DNA of 9,541 bases, taken from contig JBMSGE010000048.1 in the NCBI GenBank assembly GCA_049414205.1, positions 1 through 9,541 on the forward strand. The letters are read 5' to 3'. This document shows, piece after piece, positions 1 to 7,026 of this stretch. A program made the translations under genes and the position numbers. This DNA comes from Nitrosomaritimum sp049414205 (GTDB taxonomy: Archaea; Thermoproteota; Nitrososphaeria; Nitrososphaerales; Nitrosopumilaceae). The stretch's first letter is position 1, and each line of letters begins with the position of its first letter. The notes beneath the pieces were generated by a model that did no database searches, had not been told where the DNA came from, and saw only the letters and a list, made by a program, of their open reading frames with translations.

Positions 1-1160
1 TTAGTTTTTACAGTATTTTTTATCCATGACGGAATGGTTTTCTTTTTGAGAGGTGCCACAATGCTTCCATTTGAAGCGACTAATTTTCCTCCAACAAATA
101 CTTTTGATGGTTTTACATTCTTTAAATCATCAAAAATGAGAATATCTGCAAGCTTTCCAGGTGCAATTCCTCCCAGATCTTTTCCCATTTTATAATAATC
201 AAAACAATTTCTGGAAGCCATTGTGATAGCATCAATAGGTTTCAATCCAAGTTTGACTGATTCTCTAATACAATGATCAATGTGTCCATATTTTGTAATA
301 TCTAGTGGGTCAAGACCATCAGAACAAAACATTAAGCGGTCTAGATAGATTTGGTTTGACAATACGCTTGGAATAATATGTTTTAGGTCACGTCTGATTG
401 AACCTTCTCTAATCATTATCCACATTCCTAATCTCAGTCTATCTAATACTTGATCATAGTTTGTAGGTTCGTGGCAAGATAAAATTCCAGATGAAACATA
501 TGCGTTTAATTTTTTTTCACTTGCTCCTGCCGTATGACCATTTATGATGCAATCATTGTCAATCATAGAAGAAATAGATTTCATTGTTTTAGGATCTCGT
601 AATGTTACCTTTGTCCAAGAAAAAACCTCTCCAAGACCTAAAACATGTGGGTGTTTAATTGCGGATTTTTCTTGGGCTAGTGACAAAGTTTTACTGTTGC
701 TGAATTTTCTATCAACTGGAAGTCCACCAGGAACTACTTGAAAAATTCTTATCGGTAAATTTTCTCCTAGTTTGAGAAATTCTTTGAATCCTTTGTATCC
801 TGCTGCACTTACAATGTCAATAGGATCAGAAAACAAAGATGTAACCCCGCAAAGAAGAGATTTTTTTGCAAGTTCAGAGGGAAGAACAAACTGGTCAATG
901 TGAACGTGAGGATCAGCAAATCCCGGACTCACATACTTTTCTTTTACATCAATAACTGCAGTTTTTGGGCCAGTTGTATGACTAGCATCAGGACCAACAT
1001 ATGCAATCCTATCACCGATAATCGAAATCTGCATTTTTGGGATAATTTCTCTAGTGTAAACTGAGACCAAAGAGCAGTTTTTTAAAACAAGATCGGCTTT
1101 TTTGTCCCCCATTGCTACTGAATTCAATGAAGAAATTGATTTTGATAGTATGCTAGTCAC
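1..1160 (-). CDS. Adenine deaminase-like amidohydrolase, C-terminus cut off by window edge
   Basis: An open frame of 386 codons runs off the left edge; the TTA at bases 1-3 is out of frame and is not its stop. The protein looks like adenine deaminase (adenine to hypoxanthine plus ammonia, purine salvage, cytosolic, metal-dependent amidohydrolase). Visible features are an N-terminal ADLVLKN strand, PGFADPHVHID near residues 79-89 (H85, H87), LGEVF with E178, NGHTAG with H209, LNAYVSSGI, SCHEP with H230, FCSD with D281, GHID, and APGKLADI near 333-340. What is missing is the C-terminal domain that normally takes the family to roughly 550 residues. The start is GTG at 1160: an in-frame TAG lies upstream, no ATG intervenes, and the next ATG is 16 codons in. 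A TATA-like element 27 nt upstream suggests a leaderless transcript. Some family motifs are altered (see findings), so the exact substrate is less sure than the family. Confidence 0.85.
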   Translation of the reverse strand, partial: MTSILSKSISSLNSVAMGDKKADLVLKNCSLVSVYTREIIPKMQISIIGDRIAYVGPDASHTTGPKTAVIDVKEKYVSPGFADPHVHIDQFVLPSELAKKSLLCGVTSLFSDPIDIVSAAGYKGFKEFLKLGENLPIRIFQVVPGGLPVDRKFSNSKTLSLAQEKSAIKHPHVLGLGEVFSWTKVTLRDPKTMKSISSMIDNDCIINGHTAGASEKKLNAYVSSGILSCHEPTNYDQVLDRLRLGMWIMIREGSIRRDLKHIIPSVLSNQIYLDRLMFCSDGLDPLDITKYGHIDHCIRESVKLGLKPIDAITMASRNCFDYYKMGKDLGGIAPGKLADILIFDDLKNVKPSKVFVGGKLVASNGSIVAPLKKKTIPSWIKNTVKT

Positions 1161-1182
1161 ATATTTTTTTGGGCTTGGCGCC

Positions 1183-1191
1183 TATTATAGA
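1183..1191 (-). promoter_or_regulatory. TATA-like element for the amidohydrolase gene
   Basis: Read on the minus strand this is TCTATAATA. Its centre lies about 27 nt upstream of the GTG start at 1160, the spacing expected between an archaeal TATA box and a transcription start. The mRNA would therefore begin at or next to the start codon. It sits back to back with the ribosomal-protein promoter, the two TATA centres being only about 15 bp apart. Confidence 0.5.
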
Positions 1192-1197
1192 TTCAAT

Positions 1198-1207
1198 GCT
1201 TAAATTA
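1198..1207 (+). promoter_or_regulatory. TATA-like element for rpl44e-rps27e
   Basis: GCTTAAATTA is centred about 27-28 nt upstream of the ATG at 1230, so transcription should begin at the start codon. No Shine-Dalgarno sequence is visible before this ATG, which fits a leaderless mRNA. The call rests on spacing and composition only. Confidence 0.5.
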
Positions 1208-1229
1208 CCGTGGAGTCGGTTTTTCTGAT

Positions 1230-1511
1230 ATGAACATCCCGAAGACTATGCGAAAGTATTGTCCAAAATGTAAAACACATACTGAACAAAAAATTTCGAT
1301 TTACAAGGCTGGGAAACGAAGAGGCTCAGCACGGGGAGAACGAAGACATGCAGAGAGAAAAAAAGGATATGGCGGACAGAAATTCCCAAAACTTGCTAAA
1401 CCTGCAAAAGTTACAAAGAAAGTTACTCCACTAATTACTTGTACAGTATGTAAAAAGAAATACAATAAACAGGGTGTCAGAATTAAGAAATTTGAGTTGG
1501 TAGCAGCATGA
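1230..1511 (+). CDS. rpl44e: 50S ribosomal protein L44e (eL42)
   Basis: This 93-residue basic protein of the large ribosomal subunit matches archaeal/eukaryal eL42 along its whole length; in ribosome structures the family sits near the E site. It opens with MNIPKTMRKYCPKC, giving zinc ligands C11 and C14, and carries a second pair, C71 and C74, in TCTVC. Between them are the basic stretch and the KKGYGGQKFPK segment typical of the family. Length and start agree with family members. The stop overlaps the start of the next gene as ATGA, so the two ribosomal proteins are co-transcribed and probably translationally coupled. There is no bacterial counterpart, which supports an archaeal source. Confidence 0.97.
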   Translation: MNIPKTMRKYCPKCKTHTEQKISIYKAGKRRGSARGERRHAERKKGYGGQKFPKLAKPAKVTKKVTPLITCTVCKKKYNKQGVRIKKFELVAA

Positions 1512-1705
1512 AAAAAGATCATATTGAAATTCCAAAACCATCAAGTAAGTTCCAAAAGGTGGATTGCAGTGAATGTGGAGAGCAGCAAATTGTATACTCT
1601 CATGCATCAACAACTATTGCTTGCAACTCTTGTGGAAATAACATAGCAGAGCCAACCGGTTCTAAAGCAAAAATCAATGGTAAAATTTCAGGTAGTGCCG
1701 AGTAA
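1508..1705 (+). CDS. rps27e: 30S ribosomal protein S27e (eS27)
   Basis: This 65-residue small-subunit ribosomal protein has the eS27 zinc ribbon: C20 and C23 in CSEC, then C39 and C42 in CNSC, 15 residues apart. The segment between them (QIVYSHASTTIACNSCG) is the recognisable core. The ATG overlaps the TGA of rpl44e, the usual archaeal pairing of these two genes. The last 18 bp overlap the 3' end of cobY on the opposite strand, so the two operons converge with no intergenic spacer and no room for a separate terminator. Confidence 0.96.
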   Translation: MKKDHIEIPKPSSKFQKVDCSECGEQQIVYSHASTTIACNSCGNNIAEPTGSKAKINGKISGSAE

Positions 1706-2272
1706 GATATAATCTTCTTTTGTATTAACATTAAATCCTATTCTCTTATCATCCATTATTACAAAATTTTCTTTAATGTTATTCAAGTTAGAAATTTTTT
1801 TAGAATTAATAATTGATATTCCAGAGTAAATACAGACTTGGTTTTCAAAGTTAACTTCATAATTTGAAGAAATTCCCAAGTTTTGTAAGAAATTTTTTGT
1901 AATAAGAATCGAAGTCCAAAGATGATTCTCATCATACAAAGATGTAATTTTTTTTATTATATTTTGATCTAATAATGGCAAGTCAGCTGAGGTAACAAAG
2001 ATAGAATCATCAATAGATTGTAGTATGTTGTTTAGGTCCTCCACATATCCTTTACCTGTTGAATCAATTATTTCATAATTATTTTCTAAAAGTAATTTTT
2101 TTGTATTTGGAGAATTTGGACTGGTAACAAAAACGATTTTAGAAAAACAGTCAGAATCAGATAAAGCCTCAGCTACATGTAAGATGATGGGTTTTTTGTA
2201 TTGTAGTAATAATTTTTCTTCAGCTGATTTCATTCGGCTTCCTTTACCGCCTGCCATCACAATTGCAATCAT
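1688..2272 (-). CDS. cobY: GTP:adenosylcobinamide-phosphate guanylyltransferase (CobY)
   Basis: CobY transfers GMP from GTP to adenosylcobinamide phosphate, giving AdoCbi-GDP, the substrate of the neighbouring CobS. The 194-residue protein is a short nucleotidyltransferase of the MobA/GT-A type. The N-terminus holds the nucleotide-binding signature MAGGKGSRM (residues 6-14) followed by EKLLLQYKKPII, and VTSADLPLL near 93-101 supplies the acidic metal-binding site. Its length is close to that of archaeal CobY; archaea use this enzyme instead of the unrelated bacterial CobU. The start overlaps the cobS stop as ATGA. It is the last gene of the operon and its end overlaps rps27e. A general MobA-like function is the alternative, made unlikely by position. 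Confidence 0.88.
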   Translation of the reverse strand: MIAIVMAGGKGSRMKSAEEKLLLQYKKPIILHVAEALSDSDCFSKIVFVTSPNSPNTKKLLLENNYEIIDSTGKGYVEDLNNILQSIDDSIFVTSADLPLLDQNIIKKITSLYDENHLWTSILITKNFLQNLGISSNYEVNFENQVCIYSGISIINSKKISNLNNIKENFVIMDDKRIGFNVNTKEDYILLGTT

Positions 2273-2994
2273 AATGAAACAAATACCAAAACAGATGCTA
2301 GGCGAGATAGTTCATTTGTTGTACCTAAAACATCTCCCGTAATTCCACCAAAACTTCGAGTAGACAAAGCAAGTAAAAATAATGTCAAAGTTGTTCCAGC
2401 AGCAAAAATAATCATTCCTGTGGTTCCTCCTAAGGCAATCAATGGGATTAAGGTGATGATTGTCGTAACTACCAGTTTTTTTCTATTTTTCATTAGTTCA
2501 ACAAAAGGAGAATTTGAGCCCACAGACGCAGATTTTCCCAAACTGGCCATCAAAACCATAGAATATTTTGCTACAATTTCACTAAGTAGGATTGCTAAAA
2601 ATAATTGGAACCCACCAGAAAGAGAAAATGCTATAATCAAACCAACGAGATACAAAACAATAGCAACAATACCAGCTGATCCTGTTGCCAAATCCTTCAT
2701 TGCAGAAAGTTTTTTTTCCTTTGTACCCTTTGTCATAAGACCATCTGCAAAATCTGCCAAGCCATCAGTATGATGAATTCCAGTAATCAATGCAAGTGAA
2801 GCTACTACAAGCAAACTTACAATCAAAGGATCTAAAAAGAATGAAAGGCCAAATCCTATGGAACCAACAAGTAAACCAATGGCTATTCCAACAATTGGAA
2901 AAAGATACATGTATTTTGCCACAGTTTCAAGTTTTGCATTGCTAGTTGGAATTATTGTAAGAAAGGAAAACACAGATCCTATTTCTTTAAGCAT
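2269..2994 (-). CDS. cobS: Adenosylcobinamide-GDP ribazoletransferase (cobalamin synthase, CobS)
   Basis: CobS joins AdoCbi-GDP to alpha-ribazole or its phosphate, completing the lower-ligand loop of cobalamin (or the phosphate form). This 241-residue protein is strongly hydrophobic, with about six to seven probable membrane segments. It carries the family hallmark HTDGLADFADGLM (residues 75-87, metal-binding aspartates), then KKLSAMKDLATGSAGI, and near the C-terminus SFGGITGDVLGTTNEL. Length is normal. The start ATG lies within cbiB (8-nt overlap) and has a Shine-Dalgarno-like GGTGG a few bases upstream. The membrane location matches that of its partner CbiB. Confidence 0.94.
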   Translation of the reverse strand: MLKEIGSVFSFLTIIPTSNAKLETVAKYMYLFPIVGIAIGLLVGSIGFGLSFFLDPLIVSLLVVASLALITGIHHTDGLADFADGLMTKGTKEKKLSAMKDLATGSAGIVAIVLYLVGLIIAFSLSGGFQLFLAILLSEIVAKYSMVLMASLGKSASVGSNSPFVELMKNRKKLVVTTIITLIPLIALGGTTGMIIFAAGTTLTLFLLALSTRSFGGITGDVLGTTNELSRLASVLVFVSL

Positions 2995-3958
2995 GAATCC
3001 ACCATCCTAAATAAGAAAACAATAAAACAATTGGAATCACCACAATTCCGCTAAAAATAATTGATGTAATCTTCATAATAGATATTGCCGATTTAACGTG
3101 TTCTTTAGAAAATTCAACATCACCATCACCTAACGAGTAATGGTTTATTTTTTCAAATTTAGTTTCTAGTGCTCCAGCTATTGCTGCCATAGGGTAACCG
3201 GCATTAGGACTTGAAGTTTTTCTACCATCACGCATCATTATGTGATATGAATTTTGCCAATTATGACCCAAAATCATTGCACTGAGAATCATTGTTAATC
3301 CAGTTAATCTAGAGGGAATGTAGTTTAAGATTTTATCACAGTTGGCAGCAAACCATCCAATATTTTTGAAAATATTGTTTTTGTATCCAATCATGGAATC
3401 GGCGGTGTTTATTACACGATAAACAAAAGCTCCTGGCAATCCAAATATTCCAAAATAAAATAGAGGTCCAGTAACACCATCCACTGTATTTTCACTTATA
3501 CTTTCAATGACGCCTGAAAAAACATGATTTTTGTCAAGATTCTTAGTATTTCGCTTTACAATCATGGATAGATTATCTCGAGCAGCTACAATGTCATTTT
3601 TTTCAATTGAGTTTACTACTGCCAAGGCATGCCTCTCCATACCCTTTACGGCAATAGTTGTTTTTAGAAGAATACCACCTACAACGATAGAAACTAGAAT
3701 TGTTAGTATATCCGTTGTAATTATATGAATTCCCATATCCAGGAAGATAATTACTGACGCAACAATTACACTTACACTAAGAATAAGAATTATTCCTGCA
3801 AATTTTTCTGTTGAATCAGACGAATTTTTACAAAATGGTGTTAGCTTAGCAATTAAAGAGCCAATCCATGCAGTTGGATGGTACTTATTTTTTGGATCAC
3901 CCAAAGTAAAATCCAACAACAAGGCAAAGACAATTATCGAAACAGATTCTATAATCAA
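2987..3958 (-). CDS. cbiB: Adenosylcobinamide-phosphate synthase (CbiB)
   Basis: CbiB attaches aminopropanol phosphate to adenosylcobyric acid, giving adenosylcobinamide phosphate. The 323-residue membrane protein has several hydrophobic helices and clear family motifs: LLLDFTLGDPKNKYHPTAWIG near the N-terminus, SENTVDGVTGPLFYF in the middle, then GLPGAFVYRVINTADSMIGYK, and SPNAGYPMAAIAGAL further on. The start is a TTG overlapping the cobQ stop (TTGA). It is preferred because homology begins at once and a Shine-Dalgarno-like GAGGATGAT lies just upstream, inside cobQ. The gene sits between cobQ, whose product is its substrate, and cobS, two steps later in the pathway. Confidence 0.94.
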   Translation of the reverse strand: MIIESVSIIVFALLLDFTLGDPKNKYHPTAWIGSLIAKLTPFCKNSSDSTEKFAGIILILSVSVIVASVIIFLDMGIHIITTDILTILVSIVVGGILLKTTIAVKGMERHALAVVNSIEKNDIVAARDNLSMIVKRNTKNLDKNHVFSGVIESISENTVDGVTGPLFYFGIFGLPGAFVYRVINTADSMIGYKNNIFKNIGWFAANCDKILNYIPSRLTGLTMILSAMILGHNWQNSYHIMMRDGRKTSSPNAGYPMAAIAGALETKFEKINHYSLGDGDVEFSKEHVKSAISIMKITSIIFSGIVVIPIVLLFSYLGWWIHA

Positions 3959-4794
3959 TTTATCATCCTCTCTATTTGCTTAAAGTTAAGGTTAGAATAT
4001 ACCAATTTACTTAGCTTCTCAATTTCTTGATCTATTTTATCTAGATTTTTTTTAGTCCATGCAATATTCTTAGGTTTTGCATTAAGGGAATCTTCCTCAG
4101 GTAGATCAAATTCAAACATTGGAATAGTTCCTAAAACAGGTTTTTTTGTTTTTTCTTTTATTTTTCTAAATCCCGGTTTGAGAATTTTTACATCTCCTCT
4201 GAATTTGTTAATTACAAAACCTTTGATTAAATTCTGATGTTTTTTATTTAATAAAGCCAAAGTTCCTACAATACTAGCAAAGGAACCTCCCCGATCAATG
4301 TCAGTCACTAATAGAACAGAAGAGTTTACTTTTTCAGCCATTTTCATATTTGCTATATCAAATTTATCTAAATTAATTTCCGCGGGAGAACCTGCACCTT
4401 CCAAAATTACCAAATCATGTTTATTTTCTAGAGACCGAATAGATTTTAACGCAGTTTTTAATCCTTGAGATCTTACAAATTTTTCATAGTATTGTGTTGC
4501 GTGCATTTTTTTGTATTTTTTTCCTAGCAAAAATACATCACTGTAGTAATCACCTAATGGCTTTAGCATAATTGGATTGAGATCAGGCGTGATTTCACAT
4601 CTTGCACCCATTGCCTGTATGGCCTGAGCTCGAGAAATTTCAAACCCATTCCATTTGTAACCAAAATTGGACATATTTTGCGACTTGAACGGAGCAACTG
4701 AAAATCCCTTATTTGAAAAAATTCTACACAGTGCAGTAACTAAGGTAGATTTTCCAGCCCCAGATGAAGTTCCTTGAATCATTAATGATTTCAT
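3955..4794 (-). CDS. cobQ: Adenosylcobyric acid synthase CobQ/CbiP, synthetase domain only
   Basis: Full CobQ amidates four side chains of adenosylcobyrinic acid a,c-diamide using ATP and glutamine. The 279 residues here form the ATP-dependent half. Visible are the P-loop GTSSGAGKST (8-17), PFKSQNMS (35-42), the CobQ-specific ISRAQAIQAMGA and NPIMLKPLGD, then VILEGAGSPAEINL, VTDIDRGGSFASIVGTLALL, GFVINKFRGD and DLPEEDSLN. The usual family length is about 480-500 residues, with a C-terminal class I glutamine amidotransferase domain. That domain is absent: the frame ends in a lysine-rich helix at the domain boundary and cbiB begins at once, so there is no room for a broken remnant. The start ATG overlaps the cobD stop (ATGA). 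The ammonia source must be elsewhere or free ammonia. CbiA is the main alternative, but the QNMS and LKPLGD motifs favour CobQ. Confidence 0.88.
   Translation of the reverse strand: MKSLMIQGTSSGAGKSTLVTALCRIFSNKGFSVAPFKSQNMSNFGYKWNGFEISRAQAIQAMGARCEITPDLNPIMLKPLGDYYSDVFLLGKKYKKMHATQYYEKFVRSQGLKTALKSIRSLENKHDLVILEGAGSPAEINLDKFDIANMKMAEKVNSSVLLVTDIDRGGSFASIVGTLALLNKKHQNLIKGFVINKFRGDVKILKPGFRKIKEKTKKPVLGTIPMFEFDLPEEDSLNAKPKNIAWTKKNLDKIDQEIEKLSKLVYSNLNFKQIERMIN
3962..3972 (-). promoter_or_regulatory. Shine-Dalgarno site supporting the cbiB TTG start
   Basis: The minus strand reads GAGAGGATGAT, with the GAGG core 8 nt before the TTG at 3958. It resembles the archaeal consensus GGAGGTGAT and supports the rare start codon. 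It lies inside the last codons of cobQ, as expected for translational coupling. Confidence 0.55.
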
Positions 4795-5864
4795 ATTTCT
4801 CTCAGAGCCCTCAAGAGTTTTTGATTTTCTGATCTTGTTTTAACTGCTATTCTAATAAAATTATGATCTAATCCTCTAATGTTGCTACAATTTCTAATCA
4901 ATATTTTTTTTTGTAAAAGTTTTTTTTGTAATACAGTTGAATCTAATTTTGTTTTAATTAAAATAAAATTAGTAACAGAATCATAGCAATCAAATTTATC
5001 TAATTTAGAAATGTTTGTTTTTAGATAGGCTAGTTCTTGTGAAATTATTTTTTTAGATTTTGTTAAATAATTTGAAGTGGATAAGGACTCTTTTGCAGCC
5101 TGTTGAGCTAATCCTGAAACATTCCATGGGATTTTAATTTTATTTAGAATAGAAATTATTTTTTTTGAACTTACTCCATAACCAATACGAATACCAGCCA
5201 ATCCAAAAGATTTTGTCAATGAACGAAGTATTATTAGATTATCATTTTTTGGAATCATATCTAAGATTGATTCATCATGTTGAGGTACTAGTTCTATAAA
5301 ACATTCGTCAACAAACACCAAAGAATTATTTTTCTTTGCTTGTAAAATTATTTTTTTTAAGTTATTTTTAGAAATTAAATGTCCAGTTGGATTGTTAGGA
5401 TTACAAATGAAGATACAACCGTTATGTGGGAATTTAGAAATGAAATTATCAATGTCTTTTTCTAAATCGAATGTTTTGAAAAAAGTTATTTTTGCTCCAG
5501 ATAATCTAGCAGCTGCCTCATATTCCCCAAAAGTAGGGATAGGGATCAAAACTTTAGTTTTTGAAGATAAAAAAGCCCTACAAAAATTATAGATGATTTC
5601 AGTAGCCCCATTTCCTACAACAATTTGTGATGAATGGATCTTGGTGTATTTTTGTAAGATTTTTCTCAAATCAGATGATTCAGGATCTGGATAAACAGGC
5701 AAGATCTTAAGATTACTTTTGATGGATTTTACCGCTCTAGGACTTGGACCTAAAGGATTGATGTTTGAACTAAAATCAAGAATATCTGGATTAGGGTTGG
5801 AAATAGAGTAAATTCCTCCATGTGGTACGGGTTTATGAGAAATTATTGTTGAATCGAGTTTCAC
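4791..5864 (-). CDS. cobD: L-threonine-O-3-phosphate decarboxylase (CobD), PLP-dependent
   Basis: CobD decarboxylates L-threonine phosphate to (R)-1-aminopropan-2-ol phosphate, the arm that CbiB attaches to the corrin ring. This 357-residue protein is a fold-type I PLP enzyme of the HisC/aspartate aminotransferase group. Motifs are HGGIYS (15-20), DFSSNINPLGP (30-40, typical of CobD), VGNGATEII, NPNNPTG (155-161), FVDECFIEL with D186, and SLTKSFGLAGIRIGYG with PLP lysine K218. FIRIAVKTR near the C-terminus holds the substrate-carboxylate arginine. The start is GTG at 5864, with a TATA-like element about 24 nt upstream, so this is the leaderless first gene of the operon. Histidinol-phosphate aminotransferase is the alternative; the HGG/NPLGP N-terminus and gene order favour CobD. 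Confidence 0.88.
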   Translation of the reverse strand: MKLDSTIISHKPVPHGGIYSISNPNPDILDFSSNINPLGPSPRAVKSIKSNLKILPVYPDPESSDLRKILQKYTKIHSSQIVVGNGATEIIYNFCRAFLSSKTKVLIPIPTFGEYEAAARLSGAKITFFKTFDLEKDIDNFISKFPHNGCIFICNPNNPTGHLISKNNLKKIILQAKKNNSLVFVDECFIELVPQHDESILDMIPKNDNLIILRSLTKSFGLAGIRIGYGVSSKKIISILNKIKIPWNVSGLAQQAAKESLSTSNYLTKSKKIISQELAYLKTNISKLDKFDCYDSVTNFILIKTKLDSTVLQKKLLQKKILIRNCSNIRGLDHNFIRIAVKTRSENQKLLRALREI

Positions 5865-5883
5865 GCTTGGAAATGTCTTTTCC

Positions 5884-5891
5884 TAATATAG
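5884..5891 (-). promoter_or_regulatory. TATA-like element for the cobalamin operon
   Basis: The minus strand reads CTATATTA, centred about 24 nt upstream of the cobD GTG. Transcription should begin within a few bases of the start codon. With an 82-bp spacer shared with the divergent gene, there is no room for a cobalamin riboswitch. All five downstream genes overlap, so this is probably the only promoter of the operon. Confidence 0.5.
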
Positions 5892-5916
5892 TATCTTTTG
5901 GTCATTTCAGATAACG

Positions 5917-5925
5917 ATTATTAAT
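5917..5925 (+). promoter_or_regulatory. TATA-like element for the aspartate-semialdehyde dehydrogenase gene
   Basis: ATTATTAAT is centred 26 nt upstream of the ATG at 5947, which again predicts a leaderless transcript. It lies about 33 bp from the TATA centre of the divergent cobalamin operon. No Shine-Dalgarno sequence precedes the ATG. Confidence 0.45.
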
Positions 5926-5946
5926 TGAATCAGAGATATCAGCCAT

Positions 5947-7023
5947 ATGGATAAAAAGCGAGTCGCCATTATTGGGGTTACAGGCTCAGTTGGGCAGGAA
6001 TTTGTTCAATCTTTGAATAATCACCCATGGTTTGAAGTAACACAAATCGCTGCATCTGAGCGTTCTGCTGGGAAAAAGTACGTTGATGCAATAAGAGAGC
6101 CAAGCGGAATTGTTGCATGGGATGTAGGCGGTGAGATTCCCGAATACATCAAAGATATGACTGTAAAGAGAATTGACGAATTAGATGTATCACAATTAGA
6201 CTTGGTATTTTCAGCAGTTGAATCCGAAGCTGCAAGGGCAATTGAAACTAAAATGGCAGCAGATTTGCCAGTTATTTCTACTAGTTCAGCTTACAGATAT
6301 GAAGAAGATGTTCCTATCCTTATCCCAGGTGTAAATGATGACCAAGCTGAATTACTTGAGACTCAGAAAAAGAACAGAAATTGGAAAGGTTGGGTTGCAC
6401 CACTACCAAACTGTACTACAACTGGTCTTGCAATTACCCTAAAACCATTATTTGAAAAGTATGGTGCAAAGAAAGTCATGATGACATCTATGCAAGCAAT
6501 TTCTGGTGGAGGAAAATCAGGAGTTTCTGCTATGGGAATTACAGATAACATATTGCCTTACATTCCAAAAGAAGAAGGAAAGGTAAGAATTGAAACAAGA
6601 AAAATTTTGGGTAAATTAAAAGACGGTAAGATTGAGGATGCAGACATTAAAGTGAGTTGTACTTGTACACGTGTTCCAGTAATTGATGGTCATACAGAAT
6701 CAGTCTTTGTAGAAACTGAAAAAGATATTGATCCAACTAATGCAAAAGATACCTACAATCAATACAACGAGTCCATCTCAGTTGCAGGATTACCTTCTGC
6801 ACCAAAAGACTACTATGCATTTCATGAAGATCCAACAAGACCTCAACCCAGAATGGAAAGAGATGTTGGAGGCGGAATGACTACAACCATTGGTAGAGTT
6901 GAAAAAGAAGAGCTATTCGATAAAGGTCTAAAGTACATGTTGTTTTCTCACAATAAGAAAATGGGATCAGCAAAGGGTGCAGTGCTTTTAGCAGAAATGC
7001 TTTACAAAAAAGAGAAAATCTAG
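5947..7023 (+). CDS. asd: Aspartate-semialdehyde dehydrogenase, archaeal type (or related acyl-CoA reductase)
   Basis: The family reduces aspartyl-4-phosphate to aspartate semialdehyde with NADPH, the branch point to threonine, methionine and lysine. The 358-residue protein has an N-terminal Rossmann motif VAIIGVTGSVGQEF (6-19), active-site cysteine C156 in PLPNCTTTGLA, AISGGGKSGVS (185-194), R242 and H249 in RVPVIDGHTE (substrate arginine and catalytic histidine), and RPQPRMERDVGGGM with TTIGRV toward the C-terminus. Length is normal for the archaeal/fungal subgroup. The gene stands alone between the cobalamin operon and lrp-ctaB, not in an amino-acid operon. In Sulfolobales, malonyl-CoA/succinyl-CoA reductase of the 3-hydroxypropionate/4-hydroxybutyrate cycle is a paralogue of this family, so a carbon-fixation role cannot be excluded from motifs alone. 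Confidence 0.85.
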   Translation: MDKKRVAIIGVTGSVGQEFVQSLNNHPWFEVTQIAASERSAGKKYVDAIREPSGIVAWDVGGEIPEYIKDMTVKRIDELDVSQLDLVFSAVESEAARAIETKMAADLPVISTSSAYRYEEDVPILIPGVNDDQAELLETQKKNRNWKGWVAPLPNCTTTGLAITLKPLFEKYGAKKVMMTSMQAISGGGKSGVSAMGITDNILPYIPKEEGKVRIETRKILGKLKDGKIEDADIKVSCTCTRVPVIDGHTESVFVETEKDIDPTNAKDTYNQYNESISVAGLPSAPKDYYAFHEDPTRPQPRMERDVGGGMTTTIGRVEKEELFDKGLKYMLFSHNKKMGSAKGAVLLAEMLYKKEKI

Positions 7024-7026
7024 ATA

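Noticed and set aside
1..3. TTA at the left edge, apparent minus-strand stop of the amidohydrolase gene
   Set aside because: It is out of frame: bases 3-5 form a codon (ACT) and bases 1-2 belong to the next one, so the gene continues outside the window.
544..741. Plus-strand open frame of 65 codons
   Set aside because: Antisense to the amidohydrolase gene, whose catalytic motifs are read through this region on the other strand.
2454..2460. GTGATGA, a possible box C of a C/D guide RNA
   Set aside because: No CTGA box D at suitable distance, and it lies antisense within a well-supported coding gene.
2420..2773. 117-codon plus-strand open frame
   Set aside because: It lies antisense within cobS, which has all its family motifs; its translation has no recognisable pattern and no promoter.
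5392..5592. Plus-strand open frame of 66 codons
   Set aside because: Antisense to cobD across its PLP-binding region; shadow frame.
5865..5946. Possible cobalamin riboswitch upstream of the cobalamin operon
   Set aside because: The spacer is 82 bp with divergent TATA-like elements, the transcript is predicted to start at the GTG, and no B12-box-like sequence is seen.
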